Of a DNA stretch of 64,000 bases, positions 34,222 through 42,602 are shown piece after piece. Location of the stretch: contig JACRKZ010000059.1 of assembly GCA_016235455.1 (NCBI GenBank), positions 1-64,000 of the forward strand, written 5' to 3'. This DNA comes from Armatimonadota bacterium (GTDB lineage Bacteria; Armatimonadota; UBA10988). The translations under genes were made by a program, and so were the position numbers. Under the pieces are notes generated by a model. It saw nothing but the letters and a program-made list of their open reading frames with translations. It ran no database searches and was not told the origin of the DNA. The number at the start of each line of letters is the position of its first letter. Position 1 is the stretch's first letter.

Positions 34222-36233
34222 CGCTTCAACTCGCCGTTGTCGACCGTCACCGACTCGATGAGCCCGACGAAGCGTGGTTGCGACGGCTTGACCGGCGAGC
34301 CCTCGTCGGCGCCGATCTGCATGTGGTCGTTGGGATCCTGGGTGATGCGCGACCGCAGCTTGCCGCTGGCCACCAGGTCGCCGTTCTGCCAGATCGACAC
34401 CTGGTCGGCACCGTCGAAGCGCGCGCGCAAGGTGCACCACTGCGTGCCCACGGCGCGGCTGCCGACGATGCTGGTCGACGTGTTGCCCGCATTGACCACG
34501 AAGCACGCCTTGTCGCCGACCAGCCCCAGCAGGTAGCCGTTGGTGGCGCCGCCCCGCGCCGCCAGCACGCCGTCGGGCCGCTCGGCGCGGAAGGTGACTG
34601 TGACCGTCCACATCGCCGCCACCGGCTTCAGCGACGGGCTGTTGGGCACGTCGATGTAGCCTTGGCCATCGAAGCGCCGGGCCATGTGCCCGCCGCGACC
34701 CTCGACCCGCGGGCAGTTGCGTGCCGTGCCGGTGTTGGCGAACTCGCTCGCATCCACGACCGAGTCCGCCTTGTCATGATCGAAGTTGTAGTCGAGCACG
34801 CGTTTGTCCAACGGCGCCGGCGGCTGGTCGTCAGCGACCTTGTCGGCGTAGTCGGGGATCTTCCAGCCGATGGCCTCGACGCAGGCGCCGTATTCCTGGT
34901 CGAGTTGCTCCCGCAGGGCCGCGCCTTGGGGCTTGCCGTCCAGGTTGTTCAGCTCGAACGGATCGGCCTTGAGGTCGAACAGTTCGGTCCACTCGGGGTG
35001 GCCGGGGTATTTGATCAGCTTGGCTTCTTCCGTGCGCACCGCGGTCACCGTCGGCGTCGTGCGGAAGCCCTTCTCGTAGTAGTAGCAATAGAAGAAGCTG
35101 CGGCGCCAGCCGTCGGTCCGGCCGTCAAGCAGTGGCCGCCATGAACGGCCCTGCATGGTGGTCGGCGGGGTTTGGCCGGCGAAGTCGAGGAAGGTGGGGG
35201 CGAGGTCGATGTTGAGGGCCATCTTGTCGACGACCTGGCCCTTGGCCACGGCGCGTGGGTAGCGTAGCAGCAGCGGGATCCTCAGGCTCTCCTCGTAAGC
35301 GCTGCGCTTGTCGCCCAGGCCGTGCTCGCCCAGGTAGAAACCGTTGTCGCCGGCGAAGACGACGATGGTGTCGTCTGCCAGCTTGAGGTCGTCGAGCAGC
35401 TTCAGTAGCCGGCCGACGTTGTCGTCCATGGCGGTCAGGCAGCGGAAGTAGCCCAGGTTGACCTTGGCGCTGGCGCCCAACGGCTCGGTCGGCGGCTTGG
35501 CCTCGGGCCGGTAGACTGCGGTCTTGGCCATGTTCGGCACCGTTCGTGCCTCCTGCCCCTCGTAGTCGGCGCGGTGGGCGGCGGGCGGCTCGAACGGGCC
35601 GTGCGCGGCCTTGAAGCCGACGCACAGCAGCCATGGCTTGTCGCCCGACTCGCGGATGAACTGCTCAGCGTAACCGGTCGAGACGTCGTCCACCCAGCCC
35701 TTGCTCGGCGTCTTGGTGCCGTTGACCTCGATGGGGCAGTCCATGTAGACGCCTTGGCCGACGAAGCTGGCGGAGTAGTCGAACCCCGGCCGCTGGCCGG
35801 ACTGCGCGCCCATGTGCCACTTGCCCACATAGCCGGTCCGGTAGCCGGCGCCGCGCAGCAGCGTGGCTTGCGTCTGCGCGGTCTCGGGGAAGGGCGTGTG
35901 GTTGTTGACGATACCGTTGGTGTGGCTGTGCTGGCCGGTCAGGAAGCAGGCGCGGCTGGGTGCGCAGAGGCTGTTGACCACGAATGCGTTGCGGAACCAG
36001 GCGCCCTCGGCGGCCAGGCGGTCGAGGTTGGGCGTGCGCAGCCAGGGGAAGCGCGCCTTGTCGCCCTGCAGGCGCTGCACGAAGCCCATGGCGTCGTAGC
36101 GCTGGTCATCGGTGAGGATGAACAGCAGGTTGGGCCGGCGCGCGGGCGCCTGGGCCCGGCCTGGCCCGGCGGCCACCGCGACGGCGGCGGACGCGGCGGC
36201 GCGAAGGAAGGTGCGTCGGTCGGTGCGGGCCAT
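34218..36233 (-). CDS. Exported sulfatase with C-terminal LamG-like domain
   Basis: A 671-residue protein. The start MARTDRRTFLRAAASAAVAV is a twin-arginine (Tat) signal, implying export of the folded, formylglycine-modified enzyme. The sulfatase domain (residues ~35-470) has NLLFILTDDQR, the FGly motif LCAPSRACFLTG (canonical C-x-P-x-R), GKWHMGAQ and FAGDNGFYLGEHGLGDKRSAYEE. Residues ~500-670 look like a LamG/concanavalin-like binding domain (LDYNFDHDKADSVVDAS, WTVTVTFRAERPDG). The ATG at 36233 is preferred over one at 36251 because GGAGACAG lies just upstream, inside the hairpin at 36237-36270. It probably desulfates an external polysaccharide. Confidence 0.93.
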   Translation of the reverse strand: MARTDRRTFLRAAASAAVAVAAGPGRAQAPARRPNLLFILTDDQRYDAMGFVQRLQGDKARFPWLRTPNLDRLAAEGAWFRNAFVVNSLCAPSRACFLTGQHSHTNGIVNNHTPFPETAQTQATLLRGAGYRTGYVGKWHMGAQSGQRPGFDYSASFVGQGVYMDCPIEVNGTKTPSKGWVDDVSTGYAEQFIRESGDKPWLLCVGFKAAHGPFEPPAAHRADYEGQEARTVPNMAKTAVYRPEAKPPTEPLGASAKVNLGYFRCLTAMDDNVGRLLKLLDDLKLADDTIVVFAGDNGFYLGEHGLGDKRSAYEESLRIPLLLRYPRAVAKGQVVDKMALNIDLAPTFLDFAGQTPPTTMQGRSWRPLLDGRTDGWRRSFFYCYYYEKGFRTTPTVTAVRTEEAKLIKYPGHPEWTELFDLKADPFELNNLDGKPQGAALREQLDQEYGACVEAIGWKIPDYADKVADDQPPAPLDKRVLDYNFDHDKADSVVDASEFANTGTARNCPRVEGRGGHMARRFDGQGYIDVPNSPSLKPVAAMWTVTVTFRAERPDGVLAARGGATNGYLLGLVGDKACFVVNAGNTSTSIVGSRAVGTQWCTLRARFDGADQVSIWQNGDLVASGKLRSRITQDPNDHMQIGADEGSPVKPSQPRFVGLIESVTVDNGELKR

Positions 36234-36236
36234 GAC

Positions 36237-36270
36237 CTGTCTCCGCGGCATGGGTTAGCCGCGGAGACAG
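36237..36270 (-). promoter_or_regulatory. Perfect hairpin covering the sulfatase ribosome-binding site
   Basis: Perfect 13-bp arms at 36237-36249 and 36258-36270 with an 8-nt loop. On the minus strand the distal arm carries the GGAG Shine-Dalgarno and ends 3 nt before the ATG at 36233. It can be an RNA switch blocking translation, a DNA operator, or an intergenic terminator after the XRE-cupin gene. Confidence 0.6.
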
Positions 36271-36290
36271 GCAGATCCTCCGGCGTCGAC

Positions 36291-36851
36291 CTAACGGTTG
36301 GTGAAGACCGCCAGGTAACTGACGCGTTTGCCCGCGATCTGCTTGGGACCGTGGGGCACGCGGGCGTCCAGGTACATGGAGTCGCCCTCACGCATGTGGT
36401 ACAGCTCGGAGCCGAGCATGTACTCCATCTCGCCTTCGAGCACGAGGATGAACTCCTCGCCCGGATGGTCATAGAGCGTCGCTTCTGCCTGGGCATCCTC
36501 GGCCAGTGTCAGCACGAACGGCTCCATGAGCCGTGGCATCATGCTGCCATGGGCCAGGTGCTCATACGAGTAGTCCGGCCCGTGCCGGTTGGACTCGACT
36601 CGCTGACGGTCCTCCCGGCGCACGAACACCGCCAGATGTTGCCGCAGTTCCTCCTCGAAGAAGTAGCCGATGGGTACCGACAGCGCCGACGCGATGCGCG
36701 ACAGGGTCGAGATCGGCGGCGAGACCTGGCAGTTCTCCACTTTGGACAGCAGGCTCTTGCTGAGCCCGGCGATCCTGCCAACCTGCTCCAGAGTCATGCC
36801 TCGGCTCTGGCGCATCTCTTTGATCCGCTTAGCAAGCAGTTGCTCGTTCAT
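36291..36851 (-). CDS. XRE-family regulator with C-terminal cupin
   Basis: A 186-residue regulator: HTH at residues 5-60 (LLAKRIKEMRQSRGMTLEQV, SKSLLSKVENCQVSPPISTL) and a cupin_2 sensor at ~105-180 (YDHPGEEFILVLEGEMEYML, LYHMREGDSMYLDARVPHGP). The family includes PuuR-like regulators whose cupin binds a small metabolite. It overlaps the YfhO-like gene by 23 nt and precedes the two sulfatases, which it probably controls. The palindrome at 36237-36270 is a candidate site. Confidence 0.92.
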   Translation of the reverse strand: MNEQLLAKRIKEMRQSRGMTLEQVGRIAGLSKSLLSKVENCQVSPPISTLSRIASALSVPIGYFFEEELRQHLAVFVRREDRQRVESNRHGPDYSYEHLAHGSMMPRLMEPFVLTLAEDAQAEATLYDHPGEEFILVLEGEMEYMLGSELYHMREGDSMYLDARVPHGPKQIAGKRVSYLAVFTNR

Positions 36852-39177
36852 GAATTCCTCTCGGCCGCTGCAGCCACCATACGACCGCGACCATCAGCGA
36901 GAGCAATGACACGAAAAGCCCGGTGCGGAAGCCCATGGGCATCCACACCCAGCGCACCGTCACCGCACCAGGTTCCAGGCGCGTGCCACAGAACACGGCG
37001 TCGGTGGTCCAGACCGGAGCGGGTCGGCCATTGACCCAGGCGTGCCAACCGGGCACACGCGTCTGGGTCAGCACAGCCACCGAGACACGCTCGACGCTGC
37101 CTTGACCGATCCAGCGCTGCGGCGAGGGGGCCTGCACTCTCATTGCTGCGAGGCCCTGGCCGCCGGCGCTCGACTCCGGCAACTCCGCCGACGGCGGCAC
37201 AAGCGCCACCGTCGTATCGTAGTCTGGCGCGAAGAGAGACCTTTGTGTGTCGCTCGGCTCCACCTTTCTGAACGCGGATGTAACGAAAAGCAGTGGCAAC
37301 GCCGCCGGGTTCTCGAAGACGCCGACCCGCTCGCCGCCGACACGGCGCAGACCGTGCTGGCCTTCGAGCGCTGCCGTGCTCAGCACGTACCGCGCGCCGA
37401 CCAAGTTGAGCAGCGGATGGCCCAGTTTGGGTTCCCAGCCCGGCTCGCAGAAGGCATTGAGCAGTTGGCGGTAAGGCGCATAGGACAGTGACTCAGACCC
37501 GCTGGGGCTCGACAGCCCGTAGGCCATCGGTGTGTTCATGGGCATCCAGTCCAGGAACGGCGGGCGCCGGCCACCGGGCACGCCGATCATGCGGAACGGC
37601 TCGGCGCGGCTGGTCAGGAAGTCGGTCTCTGGCAGGCGGGGGAAGAACACATCGGGGCGCACCCCGGTGCTCTGGCCGGCGCCCAGGTAGAACAGCTCCG
37701 CGGCGACGAGCAGCGGCAGCCCGGCGGCCAGCCGGCCCAGGCGGTGGAAGGTGAGGTGGCCGAGCACCGCGGCGCCGGCCAGCGCCACGGCCGATTGGGC
37801 CAGCGCGTAAGCCGTACAGCCAGGCGTGAAAGCAGTGAGCACGTTGGGTGCGCTACGCTGCGCCTCGCCGGCCCAGGCCGCCAACAGCGCGGCGACCGTG
37901 CCAGCCAGCATGATCGCGCCGACCCGCTTGGGGCAAGGCCGCGCTATGTCGCCGCTCAGCGCCTCGACGCCGAAGCCCGCCAGGGCCGAGGCGCCCAGGC
38001 TCCACAGGCACATGGCTCGCGGCAGGCCGCTGAGCGCCTTGAAGCCCGGCACCAGGTGCCAGCAGAGCCAGTAGAGCGGTGAGCGCAGGGCCAGCAGCAG
38101 CCCGACCAGAGCGATCGCCGCAAACAGCCAGGTGCCGCGCTGACGACGCCAGCACAGCGCCGACACAGCCAGCCAGAAGACGGCCGCCGTGCTGCCGAAG
38201 CTCATCTCGACCGTGTTGGCGCCGGGCCCCCAGTAGTTGAGGGTGTTGCGGCCGTAGAACCACGGCGCGATGAGCGCGATCAGCGAGCGCAACGGCATGG
38301 CGCCCGACGCGGTGGACTCGTAGGTGGCCGCCGCGCGGCCGCTGAGCCGCGCCATTTCCAGCGCCGGCGCCACCTGCAGCATGGCCAGACCCACAGCCAG
38401 GGCACCGGGGGCAGCCACATACAACGGCAGGTCGCGCGGTCGGCGGTCGGCGACGACCATGCCCAGCGCGTAGGTGAACCAGGCCAGACCGACGTAGACG
38501 GCGATCTGCAAGTGGCCGCCCAGCATGACCGTGGCCAGCACCAGGCCGGTCCACGGCAGGTGGTCGGGCCGGCGCCGCACCCAGGCGCGGTGCCACAGGC
38601 ACAGCAGTAGCGGCGCCCATGCAAACGTCCACTGGCTGATCGGCGCGTAGTGCAGCCAGCCGACCACGAACGGGTTGAACATGACCGCCACGGCGCCGGT
38701 CAGCGCGCCGGGCCAGCGCAGTCGGTGCTCGCGCAGCAGCAGCCACATGCCGCCCCCGAGCAGAGTCAGATGGAACCACGCGCTGAGCAGGAAGAAGCGC
38801 CCGATGGGCAGCACCGCCGCCAGCCAGCCGAACGGGTAGAACACCGCCGACAGCACATTGCCCACGAACGGCTGGCCGCAGTAGGCGTGCGGATTCCACA
38901 ACGGAAGCTGATTCCGGCGCAGGCAGTCAGCAGCATAGATGCGCCACGGGAAGTACTGCTGGATGACGTCGAGTTGCGGGTTGTGCACCCCTTGGATGTC
39001 GGGGAAGCGGTCGCGATACTCGTTCCAGGGGGTCATGGACAAGAGCAGATCGCCCGGTCCAAACCCGCCGCGGACCAGGCCCGGCGCCAGGAACAGCGCC
39101 GCCAGCAGGCCGCAGACCAGCACTCCACCGGCCGCGGCGCGTCGGGGGTTGGCTCGCCACCTGGTCACACTCGTCAT
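36829..39177 (-). CDS. YfhO-like multi-pass membrane protein
   Basis: A 782-residue protein with a signal-anchor start, about 11-12 transmembrane segments over residues 15-500 and 755-775, and a ~230-residue extracytoplasmic segment before the last helix. Family hallmarks are the first outer loop with GDLLLSMTPWNEYRDRFPD and QLDVIQQYFPWRIYAADCLRR, NVLSAVFYPFGWLA, and GWHAWVNGRPAPVW near the end. YfhO proteins are GT-C-like and are linked to lipid-carrier-dependent glycosylation of teichoic acid or glycans. It starts 4 nt after the FetB-like stop and overlaps the regulator gene downstream. Confidence 0.85.
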   Translation of the reverse strand: MTSVTRWRANPRRAAAGGVLVCGLLAALFLAPGLVRGGFGPGDLLLSMTPWNEYRDRFPDIQGVHNPQLDVIQQYFPWRIYAADCLRRNQLPLWNPHAYCGQPFVGNVLSAVFYPFGWLAAVLPIGRFFLLSAWFHLTLLGGGMWLLLREHRLRWPGALTGAVAVMFNPFVVGWLHYAPISQWTFAWAPLLLCLWHRAWVRRRPDHLPWTGLVLATVMLGGHLQIAVYVGLAWFTYALGMVVADRRPRDLPLYVAAPGALAVGLAMLQVAPALEMARLSGRAAATYESTASGAMPLRSLIALIAPWFYGRNTLNYWGPGANTVEMSFGSTAAVFWLAVSALCWRRQRGTWLFAAIALVGLLLALRSPLYWLCWHLVPGFKALSGLPRAMCLWSLGASALAGFGVEALSGDIARPCPKRVGAIMLAGTVAALLAAWAGEAQRSAPNVLTAFTPGCTAYALAQSAVALAGAAVLGHLTFHRLGRLAAGLPLLVAAELFYLGAGQSTGVRPDVFFPRLPETDFLTSRAEPFRMIGVPGGRRPPFLDWMPMNTPMAYGLSSPSGSESLSYAPYRQLLNAFCEPGWEPKLGHPLLNLVGARYVLSTAALEGQHGLRRVGGERVGVFENPAALPLLFVTSAFRKVEPSDTQRSLFAPDYDTTVALVPPSAELPESSAGGQGLAAMRVQAPSPQRWIGQGSVERVSVAVLTQTRVPGWHAWVNGRPAPVWTTDAVFCGTRLEPGAVTVRWVWMPMGFRTGLFVSLLSLMVAVVWWLQRPRGIHERATAC

Positions 39178-39180
39178 GGG

Positions 39181-39975
39181 TCACCCGTCAGGCAGTTGGT
39201 CGACACGCAGTTGCTGCCTCGGCGTGAAGAACCGGCCGACGGCCAGCCCGGTCATGATGATGGCCGTCACCGCACTCACAAAGGTCAGCATGTACATGAT
39301 CATCACCTGATAGCGCGTGGCCAGATCGGGCCGAGCGCCACCGAGTATCTGGCCCGTCATGATACCCGGTAGATGCACCAGCCCGACCGACATCAGCGAG
39401 TTGATGGGCGGAATGAGGCTGGCTCGCACCGTGGCCCGGACTGCCTCGGCGCAGGCCTGCCGGGGCGTGGCTCCCAGCATGAGCAGCACCTCGATCTCGC
39501 GGCGGCGCAGACCCAACTCGGCCACCAGCCGCTCCGCGGCCAGCGCGGAGCCGTTCATGGCGTTGCCGATGATCATGCCGGCCAGGCCGATCAGGTACGG
39601 CGGGCTGTACCACGGCCGCACGCGCACCACCACCTGGGTGACGAAGGCCAGCGTGAGGAACGACGTGACGCCCACGGACACCAGGCTCAGGCGGAACAGG
39701 CCGGGCAGCTTGCCGCGCAGCCGGCTCGAGGCCGTTTGTGCGCCGAGCAGGACCATGACGGCCAGCAGTGCCAGTACCACGGGCGCCGAATCCAGGTCGA
39801 ACACGAAGCGCAGCAGGTAGCCCATCAGGGTCAGTTGCGCCAAGCAGCGTAGCGCCCCGGTGATCAGGTCGCGGTGCACACCCAACTGCCGGCGCCAGGA
39901 CAGCAGGACCGGGGCGCATAGCAGCACGGTGGCCAGGCCGAGGTCAGCGTAGCTCAGTTCCTGCACCTGGCTCAT
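39181..39975 (-). CDS. fetB: UPF0014/FetB-like ABC transporter permease
   Basis: A 264-residue protein of the UPF0014 (YbbM/FetB) family with about seven transmembrane segments. The conserved blocks are VFDLDSAPVVLALLAVMVLL, GMIIGNAMNGSALAAERL and ATPRQACAEAVRATVRASLIPPINSLMSVGLVHLPGIMTGQILGG split across helices. E. coli FetAB is linked to iron export and oxidative-stress tolerance; the substrate here is not shown. The start overlaps the ATPase stop by ATGA. Confidence 0.9.
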   Translation of the reverse strand: MSQVQELSYADLGLATVLLCAPVLLSWRRQLGVHRDLITGALRCLAQLTLMGYLLRFVFDLDSAPVVLALLAVMVLLGAQTASSRLRGKLPGLFRLSLVSVGVTSFLTLAFVTQVVVRVRPWYSPPYLIGLAGMIIGNAMNGSALAAERLVAELGLRRREIEVLLMLGATPRQACAEAVRATVRASLIPPINSLMSVGLVHLPGIMTGQILGGARPDLATRYQVMIMYMLTFVSAVTAIIMTGLAVGRFFTPRQQLRVDQLPDG

Positions 39976-40724
39976 GCCGCCTCTCCCGCCGTACCGGCCA
40001 CGAAGCGGGCCGCCTGCTCGTCCGCCGGCGCCGTGAAGAACTCGGCCGTCGGCTGGCAGCAGACCACCTGGCCCGCGATCAGCAGCATGACGCGGTCGGC
40101 CAGGGCGCGGGCATGGTCCATCTGGTGGGTGACCAGCACCGCCGCCTGGCCCGTGGCGCGCAGGTGGCCGGCCAGCGCGCTGAGCAGTTGGCCCGCGGTC
40201 GACGGATCGAGGCTGGCGGTCGGCTCGTCGAGCAGCAGCACGGCCGGCGCCATGCCCATGGCGCGGGCCAGGCAGAGGCGCTGCTGCTGACCGACGGAGA
40301 GCGTCGACGCGGCCTGCTCCAGCAGCCCGGCATCGAGCCCGAGCAGTGGCAGCAGCGGCTCCAGCCGCCGCGTGGTGGCCTCGCGCGGCTCTCCGGCCAG
40401 ATCGGCGGGCAGCCACAGATTGTCCCAGCCGTTGCCGCCGAACACGGTGGGCACCTGGGGGACCAGCGCCACGGCGCGCCGCAGCTCGGTCGGCGACCAG
40501 TCGGCATACTCGCGCCCGCGGCAGCGCAACATGCCGGCGGTCGGCTCGTCCAGCGCGCAAAGCAGGCGCAGCAGAGTCGTCTTGCCGCTGCCGCTGGGGC
40601 CCACCACGGCGATCACCTCGCCTGCGCCCAGGAACAGGTCGACGCCGCGCAGCAATGGCACGTCGTGTTCGCCCTGGGACACGGAGCGCCCGACATCGAG
40701 CGCGACAAGCAACGGTTCATCCAT
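39972..40724 (-). CDS. fetA: ABC transporter ATP-binding protein (FetA-like)
   Basis: A 250-residue ABC ATPase: Walker A GPSGSGKTTLLRLL, Q-loop LVPQVPTVFGGN, signature LSVGQQQRLCLARA, Walker B AVLLLDEPTASLD, and H-loop VLVTHQMDHA. Co-translation with the UPF0014 permease identifies it as FetA/YbbL-like. The ATG at 40724 has GAAGG about 7-8 nt upstream. It heads the six-gene minus-strand run down to 32818. Confidence 0.9.
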   Translation of the reverse strand: MDEPLLVALDVGRSVSQGEHDVPLLRGVDLFLGAGEVIAVVGPSGSGKTTLLRLLCALDEPTAGMLRCRGREYADWSPTELRRAVALVPQVPTVFGGNGWDNLWLPADLAGEPREATTRRLEPLLPLLGLDAGLLEQAASTLSVGQQQRLCLARAMGMAPAVLLLDEPTASLDPSTAGQLLSALAGHLRATGQAAVLVTHQMDHARALADRVMLLIAGQVVCCQPTAEFFTAPADEQAARFVAGTAGEAA

Positions 40725-40745
40725 GCCTATGCCTTCGTCACCGGC

Positions 40746-40774
40746 TTGACGCTCCCTGCCCGGCGGGCTAGCCT
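40746..40774 (+). promoter_or_regulatory. Promoter of the HAD gene, probably leaderless
   Basis: TTGACG (40746-40751), a 17-nt spacer and TAGCCT (40769-40774). The ATG at 40781 is only 6 nt further, so the transcript would begin at or near the start codon. Confidence 0.5.
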
Positions 40775-40780
40775 GTGCCC

Positions 40781-41473
40781 ATGCGCGCCTGGCCGCCACT
40801 GCTGCTGTTCGATCTCGACGACACGCTGTTCGATCATCGTGGCTCCAGCCAGCTCACGCTGGCGGCCCTGGGTGAGGCCTGGCCGGCGCTGCGCCGACTC
40901 TGCCCCGAGCAGCTCTGGGGCCACTACCACCGCATCCTCGAGGAGCTGCACACGCGGGTCATGCGCGGGCAGATGAGCGTCGACGAGTCTCGCGCGCTGC
41001 GCGCGCAACGGCTGTTCGCCGAGTGTGGCGAGAGCCTGGCCGCGACCGAAGCGGAGCGCTTCGCTCTGGAGTTCCGCGAGGCCTATCAGCGGCTGCGCTT
41101 CCCGGTGGCCGACGCCGCACGGGTGCTCGGCGCCTTGCGGCAGACCAGCCGCATCGGCATCGTCTCCAACAACTTCACCGCCGAGCAGGAGGACAAGCTG
41201 CGCTGGTGCCAGCTGGACCACCTGATCGATTTCATGGTCACCAGCGAGGATGCCGGCTCGACCAAGCCCGATCCGGCCATCTTCCAGGTTGCCCTGGCCG
41301 CCGGCGGCGTGGGCGTCGACGAGGCGATACTGGTCGGTGACAACTGGGAGGTCGACATCGTTGGCGCGCTGGGCGTGGGCCTGCGCGCCGTGTGGTTCGA
41401 CCGCGTAGGCGAGCCACGTGAACTGCCCGCGGGGGTGGAGCGCATCACGGCGTTGGCCGAACTGCTGGGCTAG
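40781..41473 (+). CDS. HAD-superfamily hydrolase
   Basis: A 230-residue haloacid dehalogenase-like phosphatase with motif [14 protein letters not shown], motif II GIVSNNF, motif III Lys in [10 protein letters not shown] and motif [16 protein letters not shown], and a helical C1 cap (residues ~20-95). It resembles YjjG/HAD-IA nucleotidases, but the substrate is unknown. The ATG at 40781 is preferred to the GTG at 40775, which touches the -10 element. Its stop and the dtd stop on the other strand share the palindrome CTAG. Confidence 0.9.
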   Translation: MRAWPPLLLFDLDDTLFDHRGSSQLTLAALGEAWPALRRLCPEQLWGHYHRILEELHTRVMRGQMSVDESRALRAQRLFAECGESLAATEAERFALEFREAYQRLRFPVADAARVLGALRQTSRIGIVSNNFTAEQEDKLRWCQLDHLIDFMVTSEDAGSTKPDPAIFQVALAAGGVGVDEAILVGDNWEVDIVGALGVGLRAVWFDRVGEPRELPAGVERITALAELLG

Positions 41474-41919
41474 AACCGCCGCTCCGTATCGAGCAGGATC
41501 GTTACCGGCCCGTCGTTGCACACATCGACCTGCATGGCGGCCTGGAAGCGACCCGTCTCCACCGGCAGGCCCGTGCCGCGCAGCAACTCGACGAAGCGCT
41601 CGAACAGCGCGCGTGCCTGGTCGGGAGGGGCGGCCTCGATGAAGCTGGGTCGGCGCCCGCGGCGCGCGTCGCCGAACAGCGTGAACTGGCTGACGGCCAG
41701 GATGCTGCCGCCGACCTCGCGCAGGCTCAGGTTGAACTTGCCGTCGGCGTCGTTGAAGATGCGCAGGCCGGCGATCTTCTCGGCCATCTGCGCCAGATCG
41801 GCCTCGGCATCGGCGGCGCCCACCGCCGCGAACACCACCAGGCCGGCCCCGATCTCGCCGGTGACCTCGTCGTCCACCGTCACCCGCGCCGAACGCACCC
41901 GCTGCACCACCGCCCGCAT
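41470..41919 (-). CDS. dtd: D-aminoacyl-tRNA deacylase
   Basis: A 149-residue DTD that removes D-amino acids (and glycine from tRNA-Ala) from tRNA. Motifs are [18 protein letters not shown], the catalytic SQFTLFGD (S/T-Q-x-T-L) and the Gly-cisPro motif NDGPVTILL. The length is normal. AGGAG lies 7 nt before the ATG. It is divergent from the metallo-hydrolase with a 43-nt gap that contains overlapping TATA-like sequences on both strands. Confidence 0.96.
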   Translation of the reverse strand: MRAVVQRVRSARVTVDDEVTGEIGAGLVVFAAVGAADAEADLAQMAEKIAGLRIFNDADGKFNLSLREVGGSILAVSQFTLFGDARRGRRPSFIEAAPPDQARALFERFVELLRGTGLPVETGRFQAAMQVDVCNDGPVTILLDTERRF

Positions 41920-41962
41920 CGTGTGTCTCCTGGTATATTCTAAGGGCTGGAGCCCGACAGCC

Positions 41963-42589
41963 ATGCGTATTCTGACCTGCCCGGGCGGGCCGGTGATGAC
42001 CAACACGTTCGTGATCGCCGATGACGACGGTGTCGCGCTGGTGATCGACCCTGGCCACGACCCGGCCACGGTGGACGACGAGATCCGGCGCGCCGGCTGG
42101 ACCGTGGCGGCCATCGTCGGCACGCACGGTCATTTCGACCATGTCTGCTGCGCCGCCGATGCGGTGGCGCTGTGGCACGCCCCGTACTACCTGCACGCCG
42201 ACACCGTGCCCGTGGCGACGACCTGCGGGCAACACGCCCAGTGGTTCGGGCTGCGCTGCGAGAACAGCCCCGCGCCCGACAAGCTCCTGGCGCATGGCGA
42301 CACACTCACCGTCGGCCAACTCACCTACGCGATCCGCGACGTGTCGGGCCACTGCCCCGGCAGCATCGCCCTGCTGACGCCGGGCCATGCGTTCGTGGGT
42401 GATGTGCTGTTCGCAGGGAGCATCGGCCGGGTCGACCTGCCGCACAGCGACGGCGACCTGCTCATGGCCAACATCCGCGACCAGCTAATGGTTTTGCCCG
42501 ACGACACAATCGTCTATCCGGGCCACGGCGAGAACACGACCATCGGTGAAGAGCGCCGCTGGAACCCGTTCAGGTCGGCCTGGCAGTAG
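41963..42589 (+). CDS. Metallo-beta-lactamase fold hydrolase (glyoxalase II-like)
   Basis: A 208-residue MBL-fold protein with the metal-binding THGHFDHVC (HxHxDH), a third His in [10 protein letters not shown], the bridging Asp in [17 protein letters not shown] and the last His in [11 protein letters not shown]. The pattern is that of the YcbL/GloB-like thioesterase branch (hydroxyacylglutathione hydrolase-like), without the C-terminal HAGH domain. It is followed 13 nt later by lpxC, probably in one transcript. Confidence 0.92.
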   Translation: MRILTCPGGPVMTNTFVIADDDGVALVIDPGHDPATVDDEIRRAGWTVAAIVGTHGHFDHVCCAADAVALWHAPYYLHADTVPVATTCGQHAQWFGLRCENSPAPDKLLAHGDTLTVGQLTYAIRDVSGHCPGSIALLTPGHAFVGDVLFAGSIGRVDLPHSDGDLLMANIRDQLMVLPDDTIVYPGHGENTTIGEERRWNPFRSAWQ

Positions 42590-42602
42590 AGGAGTTGGCC
42601 CC

